Shown: positions 57,516 to 64,000 of the stretch, in pieces | Layout: each line of letters starts with the position of its first letter | Position numbering within the stretch: the stretch's first letter is position 1 | Assembly (NCBI GenBank): GCA_024636345.1 | Contig: JAGXHG010000012.1 | Location: forward strand, 26,106 to 90,105 | Origin: Desulfobulbaceae bacterium | GTDB lineage: Bacteria > Desulfobacterota > Desulfobulbia > Desulfobulbales > Desulfocapsaceae | Direction: 5' to 3' | DNA: 64,000 nucleotides | The notes under the pieces: model-generated | The model's input: only the letters and a program-made list of their open reading frames with translations | Databases searched by the model: none | What the model was told of the DNA's origin: nothing | Made by a program: the position numbers and the translations under genes

Positions 57516-58967
57516 ATGAATTTTTCGAACTACCAAACCGATGGTTTTTTTGATGAGCTTTTTTATGAAAATGGTTCCCCCCGGCCTGGTGCTCAACTCC
57601 TTATCCAAAAGATAGAATCCCTTTCCAGAGAAAGCTTGATGACCAAACAGCAGGCCGCAGAGGTTATGTTGCTGCAGATGGGGATCACCTTTGCCGTCTA
57701 TGGCAACGATGAGGGTTCGGAAAAGATTTTTCCTTTTGATGTTCTGCCCCGCATTGTAGACGGCTCCGAATGGACACAGATTGAAGCCGGCCTCAAGCAG
57801 CGTATCTTTGCACTCAATGCCTTCATTGAAGATATCTACAACAAGAAACAGATATTAAAGGACCGCATCATTCCGGAAGAGCTTATCCTGTCGAGCAAGG
57901 CTTACCGCCAGGAATGTATAGGCTTCAGCCCGCCCCATAAGATCTGGTGCCACGTGACCGGTACCGACCTCATCCGCGACCGCGACGGCAAATTTTATGT
58001 CCTGGAAGACAACCTGCGCTGCCCCTCCGGAGTTTCCTATGTCCTGGAAAACCGGCAGGTGTTGAAACGCACTTTCCCTCAGGTTTTTGAGGCATCCAAG
58101 GTGCGGCCGGTGGACGATTACCCCAACCGACTGCTTGAGACCCTTGAGCATCTGGCACCACAAAACGTGCTGTCACCACGGATCGGAGTCCTCACTCCCG
58201 GCATCTATAATTCCGCCTATTTTGAACATTCTTTTCTGGCCCGCCAGATGGGGGTCGAGCTGGTGCAAGGGCAGGACCTCGTTGTCCAGAATGGTTTTGT
58301 TCATATGCTAACCACCAAGGGTTTGCAGCGGATCGATGTCCTCTACCGGCGAATTGACGATGATTTTATCGACCCTCTGGCTTTTCGACCAGACTCAATG
58401 CTGGGCGTTCCCGGCCTGATGGAGGTCTACAAGGCGGGGAAAATAGCCATGGCCAATGCCCCTGGTACCGGCATCGCCGATGACAAGGTCATCTATGCCT
58501 ACGTGCCGGAGATTATCAAGTATTATACCGGCGAGGAACCTATCCTGCCGAATGTACCGACCTATATCTGCTCCGACCCGAAAGATCAGGCCTATGTGCT
58601 TGCCAACCTCGACAAACTGGTGGTCAAGGCCGCCAATGAATCCGGCGGCTACGGCATGCTCATCGGCCCCCACTCCACCCGGGAAGAGCAAAGCATCTTT
58701 GCTGGTCTGATTCGTGAGAACCCGAGAAATTATATGGCGCAGCCCACCATTGACCTTTCCCGGGCGCCAACCATCGTCGATGGCGCCATTGCAGGTCGTC
58801 ATGTCGACCTGCGCCCGTACATCCTCTATGGCAAGGAGATCTATGTCGTGCCCGGCGGCTTGACCCGGGTCGCCCTGCGCAAGGGGTCGCTTGTTGTCAA
58901 CTCTTCTCAAGGGGGAGGGAGCAAAGACACCTGGGTCGTCGATGGGGCTTCGGAAGCAGGCAGTTGA
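57516..58967 (+). CDS. Circularly permuted ATP-grasp protein (Anbu cluster)
   Basis: The 483-residue protein belongs to the DUF404/407 (circularly permuted ATP-grasp type 2) family: MGITFAVYGNDEGSEKIFPFDVLPRI at the start, RDGKFYVLEDNLRCPSGVSYVLENR in the middle, and LVVKAANESGGYGMLIGP and RHVDLRPYILYGKEIYVVPGGLTRVALRKGSLVVNSSQGGGSKDTWV near the end. Together with alpha-E, a transglutaminase-like protein and Anbu it forms a conserved neighbourhood, suggested to make and process peptide-like molecules. AGGAGAAACAG precedes the ATG. Confidence 0.9.
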   Translation: MNFSNYQTDGFFDELFYENGSPRPGAQLLIQKIESLSRESLMTKQQAAEVMLLQMGITFAVYGNDEGSEKIFPFDVLPRIVDGSEWTQIEAGLKQRIFALNAFIEDIYNKKQILKDRIIPEELILSSKAYRQECIGFSPPHKIWCHVTGTDLIRDRDGKFYVLEDNLRCPSGVSYVLENRQVLKRTFPQVFEASKVRPVDDYPNRLLETLEHLAPQNVLSPRIGVLTPGIYNSAYFEHSFLARQMGVELVQGQDLVVQNGFVHMLTTKGLQRIDVLYRRIDDDFIDPLAFRPDSMLGVPGLMEVYKAGKIAMANAPGTGIADDKVIYAYVPEIIKYYTGEEPILPNVPTYICSDPKDQAYVLANLDKLVVKAANESGGYGMLIGPHSTREEQSIFAGLIRENPRNYMAQPTIDLSRAPTIVDGAIAGRHVDLRPYILYGKEIYVVPGGLTRVALRKGSLVVNSSQGGGSKDTWVVDGASEAGS

Positions 58968-59047
58968 AAGAGCCTGCAGTGTCTTTTCCCAAGCGTCTGC
59001 TAATTATTCACGATTAATACTTTCTCATGCACTCAAAGGAGACTCAC

Positions 59048-60022
59048 ATGCTGAGCCGTGTTGCAAACTCTGTTTATTGGATGTGCCGCTATATTGAACG
59101 CGCCGAAAATGTTGCGCGCTTTATCAGTGTCAACCTGAACCTCCTGCTTGATCTTCCCTTGGAAGAAGGGCATCAATGGCAGCCGCTTATCTCTATCACC
59201 GGAGATCGTGCTCAATTTGAAGAAAAATATGGTTCCTGCACCCAGGAAAATGTCATCAAGTTTCTGACCTTTGACAAAGACTATCCCAATTCGATTATAT
59301 CCTGTCTGCAGAACGCCAGGGAGAGCGCCCGTTCTGTCCGGGAAATCATCTCCTCGGAGATGTGGGAACAACTCAACCGCTTTTATATCGAGGTCAAGGA
59401 GGCGGAAGAGTCAGGATTTGCGCAAAACGACCCGCATAAATTTTTCCTGATGATCAAGATGCGGGGTCATATGTTCACCGGCCTGCTCTATTCGACCATG
59501 TCCCACGGTGAGGCCTGGCATTTTGCCAAAATGGGACTGATGCTTGAACGCGCCGATAAAATTTCACGGATCCTCGACGTAAAATATTTCATGCTGCTGC
59601 CCAAGGCTGAATTTGTGGGGGCGCCCTATGACAACCTCCAGTGGGCGGCAGTACTCAAATCGGTGAGTGCCCACGACATGTACCGGAAGATATTTCACCG
59701 CATATCTCCGAAGCAGGTGGCTGATTTTCTCATTTTTGATACAGAATTCCCACGTTCCATCCGCCATTGCATCTCAGATGCGCTTTTTTCATTGCACAAG
59801 ATCACCGGCACCCCCCAGGGTTCCGCCCGCAACCGAGCTGAAAAAATCCTCGGCCGCCTGCAGGCCGACATGGATTATACGGATATTGACGAGGTGCTTG
59901 AGTTCGGGATGCACGACTATCTCGACGCCCTGCAAGTCCGCCTCAACCAGGTAGGGGATGAGATCAGCACTACATTCTTCAAACTTGTTCCTCTCAATTC
60001 AGAATTGACCAATCAGCAATAA
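59048..60022 (+). CDS. Alpha-E domain protein (Anbu cluster)
   Basis: The 324-residue all-helical protein has the alpha-E (DUF403) start MLSRVANSVYWMCRYIERAENVARF and SYLRQVSA-like helices (LLYSTMSHGEAWHFAKMGLMLERADKISRILD). Alpha-E proteins always accompany the permuted ATP-grasp and may act with it as an amidoligase pair. It lies 80 bases after the ATP-grasp gene. The ATG at 59048 follows AAAGGAGACTCAC; the upstream start seven codons earlier is weaker. Confidence 0.9.
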   Translation: MLSRVANSVYWMCRYIERAENVARFISVNLNLLLDLPLEEGHQWQPLISITGDRAQFEEKYGSCTQENVIKFLTFDKDYPNSIISCLQNARESARSVREIISSEMWEQLNRFYIEVKEAEESGFAQNDPHKFFLMIKMRGHMFTGLLYSTMSHGEAWHFAKMGLMLERADKISRILDVKYFMLLPKAEFVGAPYDNLQWAAVLKSVSAHDMYRKIFHRISPKQVADFLIFDTEFPRSIRHCISDALFSLHKITGTPQGSARNRAEKILGRLQADMDYTDIDEVLEFGMHDYLDALQVRLNQVGDEISTTFFKLVPLNSELTNQQ

Positions 60023-60082
60023 CCTTCATTTCCGGTTGTGCATCATTAATTCCCGATTCCATCTCTTAACAGAGGAACAAAT

Positions 60083-61453
60083 ATGACCAAAAGATCTTCT
60101 CCAAAACAATGGCAGGATCTGCACGCAATTCTGGCCACCGAGGATCACGACAGGCTCCGTCAATTTTTTGATGATTTGTCCATGAGCGAGACGGCCCTTG
60201 CCGTCTCGCGACTATCCCCGTCCGAGCAAAAGAGGCTGGTCACCATCCTTGAGCCCTCTGCTGCGGCGGACGTCATGGAGGATATCCCCACCGAACAGCT
60301 TGCCGACATCATCGAGGATCTGACACCGGAACAGGCAGCCTCCATCATGGATGAACTGACCAGCTCGAGAAAAAGCGAGTTGCTCCTTGAGATGGAGGAT
60401 GAGGAGGTCGAGGCGATCCTCCATGCGATGGAACCGGGCCAGGCCGATGAAGCGCGGAAGATGCTCTCATATCCGCATGACACAGCTGGGGCGATCATGG
60501 TGAGTGAGTTTCTGGCCTATCCTGACTCGGCAACAATCGGCGCGGTACTGGCCGACCTGCAGAGCAATAAATCACGATACCGCTCGTATCATGTACAATA
60601 TATCTATGTGGTTGATGACAGGAAAAAACTTGTCGGTATTCTCAGAATGCATGATCTGCTCTTTTCCCTCCATAGTGCATCCCTTGGAGAGCTCATGATC
60701 AAAGAACCTCTGCATGTTCAGATCGATGACACGACAAAGGAACTGGGGGAGTTTTTCCAGGAGCATAATTTTTTTGGCGTCCCAGTCGTTGACAAGGACG
60801 GTACCCTTGCCGGGGTTTTATTGCCGTCAGCAGTTGAAGAGGCCTTCAATAAAAAATCAGTGCATCAATTTCTCGGACTCAGCGGCATCGTCGGCGGCGA
60901 AGAATTCCGCACCATGCCTCTGTTGACGCGAAGCGGACGCCGTCTCTCATGGTTGAGCATCAATATTGTCCTGAATATTTTAGCGGCAAGCATCATTGCC
61001 ATGTACCAGGACACTCTGGCAACAGCCATTGCCCTGGCCATATTTCTGCCAATGATCAGTGACATGAGCGGCTGTTCCGGCAATCAGGCAGTAGCCGTCA
61101 GCATGCGGGAACTCACCTTGGGAATGCTGCGAAGACAGGAATTTCTGCGGGTCCTGGGAAAGGAAATAGGCCTTGGCATCATCAACGGCATAGCCTTGGG
61201 GGCCCTTCTCGGAGCGATCGCCTATTTGTGGAAAGGAAATATCTATCTCGGCTGTGTTGTCGGCGGGGCATTGATGATCAACACGATCATTGCCGTCTGC
61301 TTCGGGGGGGTCTTGCCGCTGCTGCTGAAAAAGTTCAAACTCGATCCGGCACTCGTTGCCAGTCCCCTTCTAACCACTGTCACGGATATGTGCGGTTTTT
61401 TTCTGGTTTTCTCGCTGGCAACCATGGTGCTGCCAAGAATCTCCGGCATATGA
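60083..61453 (+). CDS. mgtE: Magnesium transporter MgtE
   Basis: The 456-residue protein has the superhelical N-domain (about 1-130; LSPSEQKRLVTILEP, VMEDIPTEQLADIIEDLTPEQAASI), two CBS domains (about 135-265) and five membrane helices with the pore motif MISDMSGCSGNQAVAVSMRELTLG. It follows the alpha-E gene by 60 bases on the same strand, so it may be co-transcribed with the ATP-grasp/alpha-E pair. Mg2+ supply for ATP-grasp is a tempting but untested link. Confidence 0.93.
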   Translation: MTKRSSPKQWQDLHAILATEDHDRLRQFFDDLSMSETALAVSRLSPSEQKRLVTILEPSAAADVMEDIPTEQLADIIEDLTPEQAASIMDELTSSRKSELLLEMEDEEVEAILHAMEPGQADEARKMLSYPHDTAGAIMVSEFLAYPDSATIGAVLADLQSNKSRYRSYHVQYIYVVDDRKKLVGILRMHDLLFSLHSASLGELMIKEPLHVQIDDTTKELGEFFQEHNFFGVPVVDKDGTLAGVLLPSAVEEAFNKKSVHQFLGLSGIVGGEEFRTMPLLTRSGRRLSWLSINIVLNILAASIIAMYQDTLATAIALAIFLPMISDMSGCSGNQAVAVSMRELTLGMLRRQEFLRVLGKEIGLGIINGIALGALLGAIAYLWKGNIYLGCVVGGALMINTIIAVCFGGVLPLLLKKFKLDPALVASPLLTTVTDMCGFFLVFSLATMVLPRISGI

Positions 61454-61661
61454 TGGCCGCCAAGAGTCCCCTATCCCTGGAGGGAAAAGGGGAAAAAGCC
61501 TGATTGTAAACTCCAGCTGTCCCCTCATTCGGCCTTCGCTCACCTTCTCTCTCAGGGAGAAGGATTAGACTGCAAGCAGGTGTCAATCATGTCTTTTCCT
61601 TTTATACATCCATCCATAAGGGTAAACAGCTAACCCCGACAAGCGGGATAAGTGCTTTTTG

Positions 61662-61696
61662 CAGATTGTTTTCTCAAAAAAAAAGAAAACAATCTG
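61662..61696. terminator. Terminator between mgtE and the transglutaminase gene
   Basis: A perfect 13-base inverted repeat (CAGATTGTTTTCT and its mirror) with an A9-type loop lies eight bases after the transglutaminase stop. The convergent mgtE end is 208 bases away. Its arms are T-rich, so it may act on both strands. Confidence 0.7.
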
Positions 61697-61703
61697 TAAG
61701 CCA

Positions 61704-62558
61704 CTAATATCCGGCCTTGATTTTTATGACAAAGCTCATTGATGCCTGCGCTCCTGTACCGCGGAAATTCCCGGTACAGGGAGAGGCACCCGGCGGCAGA
61801 TGGCTTGCAGCCAGAGCTATATGCCGATCGGCCACGACAAGGCCGTGGGTCGGATCATATCCCCGCCATCCCCCGCCAGGGATATAGACTTCGGCCCAGG
61901 CATGAAGATCCCAGTTTCCGGTCTCAGGGTCGCCTTCCTGGTAGCCGCTGACAAAGCGGCTGGCAATACCGGCCTGTCGACAGACCGCCATGAACAAAAA
62001 GGCCAGGTCGCGACAGGAGACTTCCTTTTGCTGGAGCGTCACCTCAGGAGGAAAAGGGTCGCCCTCTTCCCTGTCGGCAACCTGCCAGTTTTCATAGAGA
62101 TAGGCGTTTAACCGGGTCAGAAATCCAAAGACATCTCCCTTTGATTTTTCGAGCAGAAGGGTCGTCAAATCGCGCACCTTTTCCCCTCCTTGGTAACCAT
62201 CCGGATCAAGAAAAACATGCAGAGCGGGAACAAGCTCCTGGGGATAATGAAAGGGATGGGTCTGGAATGAGGGGGTGGCCAGGATATAATCGTAAGGATT
62301 TTCACGGCAGGTCTGGACAGTACTCTCCATTTGAATATCCAGCCATGATGTTGTCCCGCTGAACCAGGCCAATCTTGCAACATTTCCCTCAGCATCGGTG
62401 ATATCTGAAAATCCTGTCGGCTGAGGATCAATCTTGAGCTGAAATGAAAGCAGCTTTTGGCCACTGTCGGTGCGAGGGCAAAACCTCAGCAGGTGAGGTT
62501 CCAGAAACACCGGGGAGTCAAATTCATAACGGGTCTGGTGGAATATCGAAAAGAACAT
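61704..62558 (-). CDS. Transglutaminase-like protein (Anbu cluster)
   Basis: The 284-residue protein has a Bact_transglu_N start (FSIFHQTRYEFDSPVFLEPHLLRFCPRTD) and a papain-fold core with the catalytic Cys in VSCRDLAFLFMAVCRQAGIASRFVSGY, His in DLHAWAEVYIPGGGW and Asp in YDPTHGLVVADRHIALA. In this neighbourhood it is thought to cleave or exchange amide bonds. It begins eight bases after the Anbu stop, so the two form an operon. Confidence 0.9.
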   Translation of the reverse strand: MFFSIFHQTRYEFDSPVFLEPHLLRFCPRTDSGQKLLSFQLKIDPQPTGFSDITDAEGNVARLAWFSGTTSWLDIQMESTVQTCRENPYDYILATPSFQTHPFHYPQELVPALHVFLDPDGYQGGEKVRDLTTLLLEKSKGDVFGFLTRLNAYLYENWQVADREEGDPFPPEVTLQQKEVSCRDLAFLFMAVCRQAGIASRFVSGYQEGDPETGNWDLHAWAEVYIPGGGWRGYDPTHGLVVADRHIALAASHLPPGASPCTGNFRGTGAQASMSFVIKIKAGY

Positions 62559-62566
62559 TTTTAGTC

Positions 62567-63301
62567 TCAGCTTTCCTGGTTAAGTTTGGCAAGGGCCTGG
62601 TCAATCATATCGGTCGGAAGCGCCTTGATGGTTTCGCGAAGCCTGGAGTCCCAGAGATCGGAGATGGCACCGAGGTCGTCCCGCTGAAAGCGGTGGCTGA
62701 CAATTTTGAATGAGTCCTTGCGATACAACACTACATCCATGGGAAAATCCACATCAGCAGCACTGATCCGGGTCGAATCAAAGGAAAGATAGCCGACCTT
62801 CAAAGCAAAGGCCAGTGAATCGTTATACGAAAAAGTGCGATCCAGAATCGGTTTACCATAGCCTGGCGCGCCGATGATCTGATAGGGCGTACCTTTGCCT
62901 ATTTCCACCCAGTTACCCTGCGGGTAAACGAGGTAAAGCTGGTGTTCAGGGTCGTCGCGCATCTGGCCGCCGATAATGCAATGCATATCAAAACTGAAGC
63001 CGCTCTCAACGAGGGAGGGTTTGTCTTCTTTGGTCACAATGCGGATCTGTTCACTGAAGGCGTTGACCGCCTTGAACAGACGGTTGAAGGGTTTATCTAA
63101 ATTGGAGATGTAGTCATCAAAATAGGTCAGGGATTTATCCCGAACCGACCTGAGCCCGGAGGTCATCAGAAACATGCTGCCATGTTCCATGTTATAGGTG
63201 CTGACCTTGCGGGCAGTAATCACCTCATTTCCAGCGGTGACCCTGGTGTCTGATATACCGATCAGACCGTCTTTAACGCGCATGCCGAGACAAAATGTCA
63301 T
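62567..63301 (-). CDS. Anbu, proteasome-type peptidase
   Basis: Anbu (ancestral beta subunit) is an HslV/proteasome-related Ntn hydrolase. The 244-residue protein begins MTFCLGMRVKDGLIGISDTRVTAG, with Thr2 as the expected nucleophile after removal of Met, and continues with HGSMFLMTSGLRSVRDKSL and FDMHCIIGGQ. Its ends and size match the family. I chose ATG 63301, after AAAGGAACTCTCATT, because the longer frame would hide the N-terminal Thr. It leads the operon with the transglutaminase. Confidence 0.9.
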   Translation of the reverse strand: MTFCLGMRVKDGLIGISDTRVTAGNEVITARKVSTYNMEHGSMFLMTSGLRSVRDKSLTYFDDYISNLDKPFNRLFKAVNAFSEQIRIVTKEDKPSLVESGFSFDMHCIIGGQMRDDPEHQLYLVYPQGNWVEIGKGTPYQIIGAPGYGKPILDRTFSYNDSLAFALKVGYLSFDSTRISAADVDFPMDVVLYRKDSFKIVSHRFQRDDLGAISDLWDSRLRETIKALPTDMIDQALAKLNQES

Positions 63302-63379
63302 AATGAGAGTTCCTTTTTTTATAAATGCAGCAACCATTGGCGGTCGCGCAAAGAATGAAGAAGGATCAACAGCAGCCAA

Positions 63380-63627
63380 GCCGTTGAAATAAAAACTGTA
63401 CCATGCAAATATGGTGAACAGCATAAGGCGCCGTAACCGAATGGCTAGACATCAAATGGTTATTTCGTTACGGTCCCTGAGTGATTACTGCGCAATCTTC
63501 AATATACAGATGAGCGAACCAGCGAGGCTCGAAGGAGTCATGGCATCGCAGCAGCGAAAGAATATACTAAGTAAACCGTTGGAATAAAAAGTGTACTATT
63601 GATGTAGTGAGAAAACAGCAGAAGGAG
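63380..63627. repeat. Imperfect direct repeat in the Anbu-hcp gap
   Basis: A 25-base segment with four mismatches (CCGTTG-AATAAAA core, then TGTAC and AT) starts at 63380 and again at 63575. A shared ACAGCA-AAGG block follows each copy at similar distance. The function is unknown. Confidence 0.4.
63423..63481. repeat. Palindromic repeat, family with GGYGCCGTAA ends (copy B)
   Basis: AAGGCGCCGTAACCGAATGG pairs with a CATTT/TTATTTCGTTACGG half. It has the same 59-base length and end sequences as the copy at 15857-15916, with about 60-65% identity by eye. It lies upstream of Anbu. Confidence 0.55.
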
Positions 63628-63741
63628 TACTCCACGAAGCCAGACACCTCTTAGATATAACACTATTCCGACGCAACGGGGTAATTTTCTTTTGACCCTT
63701 CAAAAATCACTCCCTTTAAAAAAGAGAAAAAAATCCTTTCC

Positions 63742-63778
63742 TTGACCTAAATCAAAGAAACATTTCCCAATCTACAAT
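63742..63778 (+). promoter_or_regulatory. FNR/HcpR-like operator and -10 of hcp
   Basis: TTGAC-CTAA-ATCAA (63742-63755) resembles the FNR/HcpR binding palindrome. A TACAAT -10 box lies at 63773-63778, placing the operator near -40 of the expected start, as for an activator. HcpR controls hcp in sulfate reducers in response to nitrosative stress. Confidence 0.7.
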
Positions 63779-63893
63779 AGAGTGTCAAAAATAAGCAAAT
63801 TGATACAGAATAAAAAAACATTTCACAATACCGACAACGTAACATATACTTTTTCAAGTACTTTTTCACTCAACCCAACTAAGGAGAACAACC

Positions 63894-64000
63894 ATGTATT
63901 GTAATCAATGTGAACAAACTGCTAAAGGAATCGCCTGCACCACCATCGGTGTCTGTGGCAAGATCGAGGAAGTAGCAGGTCTGGAAGATCTTCTCACCCA
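63894..64000 (+). CDS. hcp: Hybrid cluster protein (hydroxylamine reductase), N-terminal part
   Basis: The visible 35 residues ([20 protein letters not shown] then [14 protein letters not shown]) match the N-terminus of Hcp, with the first FeS cluster Cys residues (Cys3, Cys6, Cys15, Cys21). Hcp reduces nitric oxide or hydroxylamine and protects anaerobes from nitrosative stress. The gene runs off the window. AAGGAGAACAACC precedes the ATG, and an FNR/HcpR-like site lies 140 bases upstream. Confidence 0.95.
   Translation, partial: MYCNQCEQTAKGIACTTIGVCGKIEEVAGLEDLLT

Overview
The window reads as chromosome of a strictly anaerobic, Gram-negative deltaproteobacterium, most likely a sulfur-cycle member of the Desulfobulbales/Desulfobacterota. 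The pointers are a complete futalosine menaquinone pathway, a NikR site of the form GTGTTAC-N13-GTAACAC, a hybrid-cluster protein preceded by an FNR/HcpR-like box, a Feo system with two FeoA-type proteins and a Cys-rich partner, an Mla lipid-transport operon and many flavin or FeS enzymes. Assignment to the group is inference; no rRNA gene is present.

Layout. 1-4.4 kb: start of an AMIN-domain envelope protein (leaves the window), a radical SAM/DUF2344 protein and a GH17 glycosidase. 4.5-9.6 kb: biotin operon bioB-A-F-G-C (minus strand), directly behind mlaE-F-D (9.6-11.7 kb). 12.0 kb: tRNA-Leu(UAA). 12.3-13.9 kb: a small decayed integron with a truncated intI, a cyclase cassette with a well-formed attC, and a gdx (guanidinium exporter) cassette carrying its own guanidine-II riboswitch. 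14-17.2 kb: frameshifted marC, purC, adk and a small ORF. 17.2-25.1 kb: menaquinone operon mqnE-mqnC-deaminase-acyltransferase-mqnA-ubiX-type-ubiA-type, ending in a broken DUF3108 gene. 25-29.4 kb: sigma-70 factor, malQ, a flavoprotein, tRNA-Glu(CUC). 29.5-33 kb: Feo iron(II) uptake. 33-39.5 kb: PilZ, SDR, isochorismatase-like, PhnA, RhlE, an unrecognised AT-rich gene, a methyltransferase and a small membrane protein. 39.8-43.1 kb: NikMN-Q-O nickel ECF transporter with divergent nikR. 43.2-48.4 kb: HDOD/GAF protein and a cobalamin-riboswitch-controlled btuB-btuF pair. 49-56.2 kb: small redox enzymes, MscL, a methyltransferase, a four-part c-di-GMP-type signalling protein and a nitroreductase. 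56.4-57.3 kb: a 3'-truncated IS630-family transposase. 57.5-63.3 kb: ATP-grasp, alpha-E, transglutaminase and Anbu peptidase genes, with mgtE among them. 63.9 kb: start of hcp.

The genes form coherent modules: biotin synthesis, menaquinone synthesis, metal uptake (Fe, Ni, B12) each with a visible regulatory element, and the Anbu cluster. The most unusual parts are the integron relic with its riboswitch-bearing cassette, the Anbu neighbourhood, the PhnD-GAF-HD-GYP-GGDEF-like fusion, and several families of palindromic repeats. Two genes (marC, DUF3108) are broken by single-base indels next to homopolymers, so assembly error should be excluded before they are called pseudogenes.
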